This document shows, in pieces, positions 7,792 through 14,655 of a stretch of 25,001 nucleotides of DNA. Both the position numbers and the translations under genes were made by a program. The stretch spans positions 1-25,001 of the forward strand of contig JAYSUJ010000034.1 in assembly GCA_043719155.1 (NCBI GenBank), in the 5' to 3' direction. The DNA is from JBBQKQ01 sp043719155 (GTDB taxonomy: Bacteria; Patescibacteriota; Minisyncoccia; Phycocordibacterales; UBA5272). The first letter of the stretch is position 1. Each line of letters starts with the position of its first letter. The notes beneath the pieces are model-generated. The model was given only the letters and a program-made list of their open reading frames with translations. It ran no database searches and had not been told where the DNA came from.

Positions 7792-8559
7792 TTAAAACTT
7801 ATTTTGTGGAAAAGTTTTACAAAGTTCTATATTTTCCTTTATTGTACTTTCCATTTGCTTTTTTCCAACTTCCCAAAAGTCAGGTGAGTCACCACTGTAG
7901 GCCTCACCAAAATTTTTTGTGGTGATTTTTTGTAGCTCCACATCTGCGGTCTCTAAAAACTGCATAGCTTCGCTACATTTTTTTTGGGCAAGGAGAGAGG
8001 TGCCGAGCATGTTATTTAGCCACGGGTTATTGTGGGAAATGTTTAGCCCGACCCGAGAAATATTTTCCATTTCCCTATACTTTCCTTGTAGGAAAAAAAT
8101 CCAGGCCAAATCGTTGTAGCCTGCCCATGCCCCATAAGCACGAACTTTATTTTTAAAATACTCATCATTTTCTATTTCTATATATTTTCTAAAGTCATTT
8201 TCTGCGTCTGGGTAAAAAAGTGGGGTGGAAAAACCGTATGACAGGCCTCGGCCGTAATAATATTCTTTTACATTTGGATTTAGTTTTATAGCTTGATTAA
8301 AATTGTTTATAGACTCAAAAAGTTGATTTTCCACAAAATAAAGTCGGCCGAGCAAAAAGTGAATTTTTGCTCTATCTTGTAGGGCGGCCTGCGGCCGCCC
8401 CAAGGCACTCTCCAAAACCCATATCGCAGCTGCGTTTTGGTGAAAACTTAGAAAAAGTTTCTCCCCAACTTTAGTTAAAATCTCTACTTGAAATTTAAAA
8501 AAGGTAAAACCAATAAGTATAGTAAGAAAAATTAAATAGATAAAAAACTTTTTTTTCAT
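7792..8559 (-). CDS. Membrane-anchored TPR-like protein
   Basis: The 255-residue protein has a basic start and one hydrophobic segment (about residues 5-22, FIYLIFLTILIGFTFF), then helical repeats. TPR signatures are visible around IHFLLGRLYFVENQLFESI and NNFNQAIKLNPNVKEYYYGR, with a further helical pair near PWLNNMLGTSLLAQ. It is the first gene of the minus-strand TPR/Cys-rich series and is divergent from the YcaO cluster across an 81-bp gap. The coding DNA contains an unusually GC-rich perfect inverted repeat at 8382-8400. Role unknown; scaffold at the membrane by analogy. Confidence 0.7.
   Translation of the reverse strand: MKKKFFIYLIFLTILIGFTFFKFQVEILTKVGEKLFLSFHQNAAAIWVLESALGRPQAALQDRAKIHFLLGRLYFVENQLFESINNFNQAIKLNPNVKEYYYGRGLSYGFSTPLFYPDAENDFRKYIEIENDEYFKNKVRAYGAWAGYNDLAWIFFLQGKYREMENISRVGLNISHNNPWLNNMLGTSLLAQKKCSEAMQFLETADVELQKITTKNFGEAYSGDSPDFWEVGKKQMESTIKENIELCKTFPQNKF
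8382..8400. repeat. Perfect GC-only inverted repeat inside the TPR gene
   Basis: GGGCGGCC, a 3-nt loop (TGC) and GGCCGCCC form a perfect 8-bp all-GC hairpin inside the coding region at 7792-8559. It stands out in very AT-rich surroundings. It encodes the GRPQAAL stretch of the protein, so it may simply be chance in a coding sequence. Confidence 0.6.
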
Positions 8560-8623
8560 TTATGCCAGTTTAACAGAAAAATAAAATTACAAAAGTTTGA
8601 GTAAAAGTGGTGATCTAAAAATG

Positions 8624-8632
8624 TGCTATAAT
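8624..8632 (+). promoter_or_regulatory. Extended -10 promoter of the YcaO/SagB operon
   Basis: TGCTATAAT at 8624-8632 ends 8 nt before the ATG at 8641, so the message would be leaderless or nearly so. The -35 is not obvious. This is the only recognisable promoter before the tightly packed genes 8641-13154. Confidence 0.55.
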
Positions 8633-8640
8633 CTGTCAAT

Positions 8641-9555
8641 ATGTTTGTAATAGATAATCTTAGGAAACAAGAATTTTTATCTCTAGAAATACAAAAAAAC
8701 TGCGAATTCATTCTTTCAAATATTGACTTCTCGAATCCAAAAATAAATATTCATATCCAAGGGCAAGGAGTCCAAAAATTGGACTATCCTAGAATGTTTT
8801 TTATTTTATGTACGTTAGCAAGAGCTAGCTCGACAGGGCATTTTAAAATTGATAGATCAAAATTTATAAAATTATTTTGGGATTTATACAAACTTGCTGA
8901 AGCAGAGAAAATAAAATCAAAGATAGATTTTTCTAATTTTAGATTTGTTGAGTTGTATGGAATGCGAGCTTTGAATTTTCTGAAAGAAGATTTCTCGCAG
9001 CTACTTGAATCTTTTAAAAAGGGCAGCTATGAAAATATTTACTCATACCCAGTTACTTCTTATGTGTTTGTAACTACTTTTTTAGAGTGTGAACTAAGAA
9101 AAAAATATGAGTATTCAAGTGAGATATTTAATCAATCTATGAAAATATTTGACTACATTACTTATTCAAGTGCTAAAAACAACTTCTTACCTTTTCATTT
9201 TGCTGAGTTGAGTCTATGGGAAAATAAATTTGACAAAAATACTGACCTGCTTGCAAGAGATGCAGGTGAAATAATAAGTTCTACTTTTACAACTTACTTA
9301 AATAGTCAACCAAGTGCGTCAGGTGTTGCAAAATGTTTAGAACATTTTTCTAGAATTGGGGATCTTGAGAACTATTTTAAAGCTTTTGTTTTTTTAAACT
9401 CAAGAAATATACAGAAATATAAAAACTATCTAAATCCAGATTTTTTAAAATTTGAAAATATTTTTACTGAAAATGAAAATTCTCAATATATTTGCTTGGA
9501 TACAAATGCTCACATTGTCCACTCGTTGATAAATCTTTATGAAAAAACAATTTAA
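8641..9555 (+). CDS. Helical protein of unknown function, first gene of the YcaO operon
   Basis: I do not recognise the family. The 304-residue protein has no signal peptide or membrane segment, so it is likely cytoplasmic. It appears all-helical, with aromatic-rich helices such as FVELYGMRALNFLKEDF, and ends with DTNAHIVHSLINLYEKT. That ending recalls helical pairs of alpha/alpha-toroid enzymes, but no active-site pattern supports such an assignment. Its 3' end overlaps the start of the first YcaO gene by 17 nt, implying translational coupling and a shared task. Because the locus lacks a recognisable E1/ThiF-like or Ocin-ThiF-like YcaO partner, this protein is a candidate for that accessory or precursor-binding role; this is inference from position only. 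Confidence 0.6.
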   Translation: MFVIDNLRKQEFLSLEIQKNCEFILSNIDFSNPKINIHIQGQGVQKLDYPRMFFILCTLARASSTGHFKIDRSKFIKLFWDLYKLAEAEKIKSKIDFSNFRFVELYGMRALNFLKEDFSQLLESFKKGSYENIYSYPVTSYVFVTTFLECELRKKYEYSSEIFNQSMKIFDYITYSSAKNNFLPFHFAELSLWENKFDKNTDLLARDAGEIISSTFTTYLNSQPSASGVAKCLEHFSRIGDLENYFKAFVFLNSRNIQKYKNYLNPDFLKFENIFTENENSQYICLDTNAHIVHSLINLYEKTI

Positions 9556-10933
9556 ACAATTTATTGTAAACTCAACTTTGGAAATGAGAAGAAACAGGGG
9601 TGCAAAATTTATGTTCTATTGTGCAACGCTCGAGTTGCAAATCTTTTACGCAGTCTTGGCAAATGAGGTGATGGGAAACCATAGCAGAGCAGATACTATA
9701 CTTATATCTGCAGTTATTCAAGACCTAGTCAGAAAAAAAATATTACACCCTGATTGCATTAAGTATCATTTCTACTCTTTTGAGAGTATCACATATCATG
9801 ACGTTTTTCTAAAAACTACAGATAATAAAATTTTCTCTAGAGGTACGTCCATAGATTTTTCAGAAAGTTATGCGAAAGCTATCGGTGAAGTTTTTGAACG
9901 TACTACCATTAGGTTTGGAGATTTAAATAAAGTTAAATATGTAAAAAAAAGTGACTCTAAAAAAGAAAAAGAGTACTTGGATATAAATCTTCTGCCAAAA
10001 CCAACTTTTGAACAAGTGAATAAGTATTCAAATTTTTTAGTTACAGATGAAGATGTCTTTGCGTTTGTACCGTCAGTAAAGGTTTCTAAAGGTGAAGAGA
10101 TGTATATACCTGCCCAAGCTGTATTTCTCAGTAATTTTACAGAAAAGAGTGAGAAAATTCTTTTACAGTCAACAACACATGGGGCCGGTGCTGGTTTTTC
10201 TAGTGAATCGGCTTTCCGCTCTGGTTTATATGAAATTATTCATAGACATGAATTTTTGAAAGCATGGTATTTTAAAAAATCTCCAAACATCGTAAACTTA
10301 GAAACCATTCCAAATGGCTCAGAACTGTTTGGAAAAGTTAAGAATTTTGAAAACAGAGGTTTCAAAATTTTCTGTGCAGACTTCTCTGAGGCAGCTGGTA
10401 TTCCTACTTTTATTTGTATTTTAGAGAGAATGGGAGCTTGGTACTGCGGAGGATCAACATCTGAAACATCTTTCAACGCTATAAACAGAGCAATTGACGA
10501 AGCCTTTTCAACCTATTTATGGACTCAGCAAAAAAGTTTAGATGGCGGCAATAATCTGAATTTAGATTATATTAAAAGTATGAAACCTGATTTTACTGAT
10601 GATAGTGCGAATGATACAAATAGAGTTCTTCTTTTTGGAAACTCATATTTTATGAAAGATTCCGATAAGTTTTTTTTATCAGGAAAAGTAGTTGATTTCA
10701 CTGATAAATTTGACAAAAAAGATACTTTTGACTTATGTATTTTTGCAAATGAAAAATTCGGAGATAGTGTGTTTAAATATGACTTTCAAAGTGATGTACT
10801 AAATGAGTACAATTATTTTGTTTCTAAAGTTTACATCCCAAACTCTTACTACTTTGCTCTTACTGAAATTTACAGTAGACCTGTGCTGAGCGGTATACAA
10901 CCTGCCTTTAAACGAATAAATCCATTTCCATAA
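9539..10933 (+). CDS. YcaO-domain protein 1 (azoline-type, atypical active-site motif)
   Basis: YcaO proteins use ATP to activate peptide backbone amides; in LAP/TOMM pathways they cyclise Cys, Ser or Thr to azolines. In this 464-residue protein the first ATP-site motif is present (DFSESYAKAIGEVFER, with E117, E120, R121), as is THGAGAGFSSESAFRSGLYE (213-232). The C-terminus INPFP matches the Pro-rich tail (PxPxP-like) of azoline-forming members. The second acidic motif, normally E-x-x-E-R-D, reads E232-I-I-H235-R-H237, so two acidic residues are replaced by His. The copy downstream keeps the normal motif. This protein may therefore be a non-catalytic or altered partner of YcaO 2. The start overlaps the upstream gene by 17 nt; ATG 9539 is kept, although internal ATGs exist. 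Confidence 0.85.
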   Translation: MKKQFKQFIVNSTLEMRRNRGAKFMFYCATLELQIFYAVLANEVMGNHSRADTILISAVIQDLVRKKILHPDCIKYHFYSFESITYHDVFLKTTDNKIFSRGTSIDFSESYAKAIGEVFERTTIRFGDLNKVKYVKKSDSKKEKEYLDINLLPKPTFEQVNKYSNFLVTDEDVFAFVPSVKVSKGEEMYIPAQAVFLSNFTEKSEKILLQSTTHGAGAGFSSESAFRSGLYEIIHRHEFLKAWYFKKSPNIVNLETIPNGSELFGKVKNFENRGFKIFCADFSEAAGIPTFICILERMGAWYCGGSTSETSFNAINRAIDEAFSTYLWTQQKSLDGGNNLNLDYIKSMKPDFTDDSANDTNRVLLFGNSYFMKDSDKFFLSGKVVDFTDKFDKKDTFDLCIFANEKFGDSVFKYDFQSDVLNEYNYFVSKVYIPNSYYFALTEIYSRPVLSGIQPAFKRINPFP

Positions 10934-10940
10934 ATATTAC

Positions 10941-11690
10941 ATGAATATAAATAGACCAAAGGAAAACATGGGAATGTATTTCCATCAGCTTTCAAAAGAT
11001 ATTAGCATGGGAGGACAAGTCAACATTCCTAAAAACAATTTACTCTATCCACAGAGTTGGCAGAACGTAGAATATAAAGAGTACTTGGGTGCGGAAATCG
11101 TTCAGCTTTGTAGTCGAAGTGAGTGTTTTTTGAGCATGGGTTTATCTGAGTCAATACATAATCGTAGGTCAAACAAAAATTTTAAAGAAAGACAGTATTT
11201 ACTTACAAAATTGGACTTATCTAAAATAATTTACAATAGCGTAGCCGTAAAAGAAGATGGCTCCGATTTTAGAGTCCACCCTTCTGGTGGAGGTATGTAT
11301 CCACTCGAGTATTATTTCTATATTAAAGATTGTAGAGAGATTAAAAATGGGCTTTATCACTTTAATTTAAAAAAGAACGCTCTGGAACTTATTAGCCAAG
11401 TAACTTTTGATTGTTTTGAAAAAAAAATATCCTATGATTGGGCTTTACATGGATCGGTCTATATGTTTATTTCCTCAGTCTTTAACCGTTCAATGAAGAA
11501 GTATGGAGAAAGAGGTTACAGAAATATTTTGATAGAAGTGGGGCACGTAGGTCAAAATGTATACTTGACTGCAACAGCTATTGGGTTATCGATTTGTGCT
11601 TTGACTGGTGTAGACGATGTATCGATAGAGGAAATAATTGGAATAGATGGGGAGCAAGAATCACTTGTCTATAGCTTTGTGATTGGTTAA
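10941..11690 (+). CDS. SagB-type FMN-dependent azoline dehydrogenase (nitroreductase fold)
   Basis: SagB-type enzymes oxidise azolines, made by YcaO proteins, to aromatic thiazoles or oxazoles. The 249-residue protein shows the typical N-terminus (YFHQLSKD, residues 13-20), the flavin-binding RRS (75-77), a PSGGGMYPLEYY block (114-125), KNGLYHF, the catalytic Lys-Tyr pair in MKKYGERGYR (K187-Y188), and GHVGQNVYLTATAIGLS (201-217). The Lys-Tyr pair is the residue set shown to matter in characterised LAP dehydrogenases, so the enzyme looks active. It sits between the two YcaO genes (7 nt after YcaO 1, 18 nt before YcaO 2), which is strong context for azole formation. Confidence 0.88.
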   Translation: MNINRPKENMGMYFHQLSKDISMGGQVNIPKNNLLYPQSWQNVEYKEYLGAEIVQLCSRSECFLSMGLSESIHNRRSNKNFKERQYLLTKLDLSKIIYNSVAVKEDGSDFRVHPSGGGMYPLEYYFYIKDCREIKNGLYHFNLKKNALELISQVTFDCFEKKISYDWALHGSVYMFISSVFNRSMKKYGERGYRNILIEVGHVGQNVYLTATAIGLSICALTGVDDVSIEEIIGIDGEQESLVYSFVIG

Positions 11691-11708
11691 GTCTTAAAAA
11701 GATAATTT

Positions 11709-13154
11709 ATGATAAATCTAAAAAATTATTTGGAATATGATAACAAAAAAAACAAATTCGGATTACCTCTCACTTTTGTGCAAAAAATTTGGTTTATCTT
11801 TTTGGCAAATCATGCCTCAAAAATGCCTTTTTGTAAAAAAGTATTTGTTGATAATAAAAATTTTAAAACTTACTATTGGCAGATTATATCTGACTATCTT
11901 TATCTGAAATTTGGAGTTAATATCTATAAGGAAAAAAATTATTTTAGAGGTTTCTTTTTAAGTCACTATGTGGCAATAAAAAATCAAGAATCTGAAGGTT
12001 TTGGAGAAGATTTTTTAGAAGAAGAAATGTCGTTTTCACGTGCCGTTGGAGAATTCTTGGAAAGATATTTCCTCTCCGGAGACTTTCTTAAAAATGTTTT
12101 TGTAAAAACAAATCATCTAAAAAGACTTTCATTTAAAGAGATTGAGAGTAATGTAAAATTAATTAGTCACTTTCATTGCTTCACAGATGATCAAATGATA
12201 AAATTTCCAGAAGTAAAAATATTAGATGAAGATGAGTTTGAAGTTGTAAGGGTAAAAAATTTAATTACAAATAAATTAGTTCACTATCCTGTTGGTCAAA
12301 TTTTTCGTAGAAACATAGAACCGTTAAATAAGAAAAAAATGTTTAGAACCACGACAAATGGGGCAGCAGGAGGATTCTCTTTAGATGAGGCGACTGTATC
12401 TGGTATTTATGAACTTTTAGAGCGTGATGCATTTATGTGCCACTGGCTCTCTAAAAGTGGTCTCACAGAGATTGAATTTCAAAACGGAGACTTTCACACT
12501 CTGGATAATTTTAAAAAAAAACTCAGTATGCTTGGGTTTAAAATAAATATTTTTGACACAACCACGGATATTGGTATTTTTTGCTGCGTTTGCATTATAA
12601 CAAATGAGGCTACCGGTGGGTATGTAGTTGCTGCTGCAAGTAATTTGCATCCTAGGATTGCAATTGAAAAAGCGATTAGAGAGGGTTCGTCATGTGTTCA
12701 TGTCTTTGAAAATACGGATAACGTTTTACTAAAAAAAGATTACACCCCGTTTATTTCAAACCATATTGACAGAACAGAGAGAATAAATTTATCATCATCT
12801 GGCAATTATAGAAATCAGTCGAAGATGCTATTTTTAGGAAAAGTAAATTTTAAAAGTATTGAAGAGAAAATAAGTTCTATTTTCTCAAATAAGTCTGAAG
12901 AATTAAAAGCACTTTTAAATATTTTAAATTTAAAAGGAAACAACTATAACAATGTTTATGTATATAACTCTAGTTCTGACATTTTACAAAAACTCAATTT
13001 TTTTGTAGTCAAGGTTATTATCCCAAAATTATACCCAATATACCTTGAGGAAAATATGGCTCTGCCAAACTCTGAAAGATTAAGTGACTTCAATTTGTGG
13101 AAAAACGGTAAAAAAGATTTTGAAATAAATACTTTTCCCCATCCCTTTCCCTAA
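11709..13154 (+). CDS. YcaO-domain protein 2 (azoline-type, intact motifs)
   Basis: This 481-residue YcaO protein is the better candidate for the catalytic cyclodehydratase. It has MSFSRAVGEFLERYF (E115, E118, R119), TTNGAAGGFSLDEATVSGIY (214-234), and the intact E235-LL-E238-R-D240 motif. The C-terminus TFPHPFP is the proline-rich tail that in azoline-forming YcaO proteins reaches the active site. The segment usually written RAxxEAxQSR is divergent here (KAIREGSSCVHV). The N-terminal ~95 residues are not recognisable and could bind the precursor or the partner YcaO. The gene ends 5 nt before the promoter of the precursor-like peptide. Substrate assignment to that peptide rests on context. 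Confidence 0.87.
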   Translation: MINLKNYLEYDNKKNKFGLPLTFVQKIWFIFLANHASKMPFCKKVFVDNKNFKTYYWQIISDYLYLKFGVNIYKEKNYFRGFFLSHYVAIKNQESEGFGEDFLEEEMSFSRAVGEFLERYFLSGDFLKNVFVKTNHLKRLSFKEIESNVKLISHFHCFTDDQMIKFPEVKILDEDEFEVVRVKNLITNKLVHYPVGQIFRRNIEPLNKKKMFRTTTNGAAGGFSLDEATVSGIYELLERDAFMCHWLSKSGLTEIEFQNGDFHTLDNFKKKLSMLGFKINIFDTTTDIGIFCCVCIITNEATGGYVVAAASNLHPRIAIEKAIREGSSCVHVFENTDNVLLKKDYTPFISNHIDRTERINLSSSGNYRNQSKMLFLGKVNFKSIEEKISSIFSNKSEELKALLNILNLKGNNYNNVYVYNSSSDILQKLNFFVVKVIIPKLYPIYLEENMALPNSERLSDFNLWKNGKKDFEINTFPHPFP

Positions 13155-13159
13155 ATCGG

Positions 13160-13188
13160 TTGCTATTTATGTCTGTTTTAAATATAAT
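13160..13188 (+). promoter_or_regulatory. Promoter of the precursor-like peptide gene
   Basis: TTGCTA (13160-13165), a 17-nt spacer and a perfect TATAAT (13183-13188) precede the ATG at 13196 by 7 nt, giving a leaderless transcript. It is among the strongest promoter matches in the window and sits directly between the enzymes and the precursor, so the peptide can be expressed independently and at a higher level. Confidence 0.7.
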
Positions 13189-13195
13189 TATATAC

Positions 13196-13414
13196 ATGAA
13201 ATTACAACAAAAAATTCTTTTAATTTTAGCAGGCACTCTGTCGCTAATCTTCTATTTTGTGACAAGTTACAAGGGTACAAATAGTGATAATATAAACTTA
13301 TTTTCAGATACTGTAAATGCCGACAATATCGGAACACAGGGAACAGTAGATCCAGGTTGTGGCCAAGGTGGTTCAGAAGGTTGTTCACAAGGCTGTGGAG
13401 GTCAAGGTATATAA
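13196..13414 (+). CDS. Candidate LAP/TOMM precursor peptide with hydrophobic N-terminus
   Basis: The 72-residue peptide has three parts. Residues 1-27 are basic and then hydrophobic (MKLQQKILLILAGTLSLIFY...), like an uncleaved signal or membrane anchor. Residues 28-52 are polar with Asp, Asn and Thr, a possible leader. The C-terminus GCGQGGSEGCSQGCGGQGI has three Cys (55, 63, 67) and two Ser in Gly context, very like the core of microcin B17, whose Gly-Cys and Gly-Ser-Cys sites become thiazoles and oxazoles. The start is ATG 13196 because a TTG at 13160 would lie inside the -35 box. It directly follows YcaO-SagB-YcaO and the next gene starts 2 nt after its stop. A hydrophobic N-terminus is unusual for this class. 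Confidence 0.75.
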   Translation: MKLQQKILLILAGTLSLIFYFVTSYKGTNSDNINLFSDTVNADNIGTQGTVDPGCGQGGSEGCSQGCGGQGI

Positions 13415-13416
13415 AT

Positions 13417-14649
13417 ATGCGAACAATTTATAAAGTAATTATTTTTGCAGTAGTGTCCGGCCTTCTCTTGGGGGCCTTTCTTGGAGGGTATAAGTATTTT
13501 TTTTCAGCTCAGTCTAAAAGCAACATCAAGTTAAATTTGACAGAAAAAATTTCAACAGCAAATCCAACAATCGTAAATTCAAAGCTTCCTAGCACATACA
13601 CACAGCAACAGGGTGTAGAAACTGGGACAATGTATAAAAATATTAACACAGAAATAGCCGGCTATAAAAAAGATTTAGAGTTAAGCAGTCCAAACACCAG
13701 TGTGACGCTTACAAAAAGAATGTATCTCTACCGTGCTTTGGGTTCATATGGTGTTGGTGTTAACTCTGTAGACGGTGGTCAGACAGAAATGAGAGAGTCT
13801 TTAGAGGGGCACTACAGCCTCTATAAAGCTTTCCCGAGTATTTTTGTTAAAGAAAAAATAAATCTATTGGCTCAAAGGGTTGTAATGTCTGGTCTCCTCA
13901 AGTCACTTTATGAAGTTTACACAGAGTCCCCTCTAAACACTATCTATGCCGACACGTCTTGGGCTCAAGAAAGTGCGTATAAAACCTTTTTACTTAAAAG
14001 TAAAAGTAACCAGGATTTGGCTTTCCGTCTTTTCTTTAATGAAATTTTCTCAAAGTACATTGTAAATGATGATAGGCTATTGCAAAGTATAAAAATACAA
14101 AATTTAGCTAAAATTTTGACAAATCACAGTAATTTACTTACAAGTGTAGACACAAAATATTTTGTAAACCTTTTGGCAGAAGACTTAAAAAAGTATAATG
14201 ACGCTGTTGAAACTATCTACTTTAAAAACAATAAAGATAACAAAGAGTTGAACCCATTGATAAATTATGTTTTTGCCCTCGACGTTTTGAGTCAATTTGA
14301 TAAAACTGCTAAAGCAGAAGATGTAAAAAAGAGTTATAGAGAGCTGCTGTTGTTGTTAAAAAAAACTATGACTGGTAAAGAGGGTATTGTTAAATTTAAG
14401 GAATTAAATACAAAAATTAATTATCTTGTCTATCTATATAGAACAGATGGTGGAAAATTTAATTCTGAAATGCTCGAGCTTGTTGCTGATATAAAAAAGT
14501 TTCCTGTAGACAATATGGACAATAAGTATTTTATTGGTTTTTTCAAAGACAAAATTGTTGATAAAGCAAAAAATGACAAAATTTTTATTGAAATTTCCAA
14601 GGCAAATAAAGATGTGTCACTTCTAGTAGAGACTTATGGGCGTCCCTAG
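13417..14649 (+). CDS. Membrane-anchored helical protein of the LAP locus, unknown function
   Basis: I do not recognise the family. The 410-residue protein begins MRTIYK followed by a hydrophobic, Gly-rich segment (about residues 7-29, IIFAVVSGLLLGAFLGG), so it is probably anchored with a large extracytoplasmic part. That part is almost entirely helical and rich in Lys, Asn and Leu, for example LSQFDKTAKAEDVKKSYREL, resembling an alpha-solenoid without clear TPR motifs. ATG 13417 is chosen because it lies 2 nt after the precursor stop and is followed by a natural anchor; a longer frame from 13357 would overlap the precursor core. Coupling to the precursor suggests a role in its export, maturation, display or immunity, which is inference. 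Confidence 0.6.
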   Translation: MRTIYKVIIFAVVSGLLLGAFLGGYKYFFSAQSKSNIKLNLTEKISTANPTIVNSKLPSTYTQQQGVETGTMYKNINTEIAGYKKDLELSSPNTSVTLTKRMYLYRALGSYGVGVNSVDGGQTEMRESLEGHYSLYKAFPSIFVKEKINLLAQRVVMSGLLKSLYEVYTESPLNTIYADTSWAQESAYKTFLLKSKSNQDLAFRLFFNEIFSKYIVNDDRLLQSIKIQNLAKILTNHSNLLTSVDTKYFVNLLAEDLKKYNDAVETIYFKNNKDNKELNPLINYVFALDVLSQFDKTAKAEDVKKSYRELLLLLKKTMTGKEGIVKFKELNTKINYLVYLYRTDGGKFNSEMLELVADIKKFPVDNMDNKYFIGFFKDKIVDKAKNDKIFIEISKANKDVSLLVETYGRP

Positions 14650-14655
14650 TAAGAT

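Noticed and set aside
13160..13195. Longer N-terminus for the precursor starting at TTG 13160
   Set aside because: That codon overlaps the -35 box of a strong promoter whose predicted start is at ATG 13196.
13357..13416. Longer N-terminus for the anchored protein at 13417
   Set aside because: It would overlap the precursor's core in another frame and place an Arg/Trp-rich stretch before a natural membrane anchor; ATG 13417 fits better.
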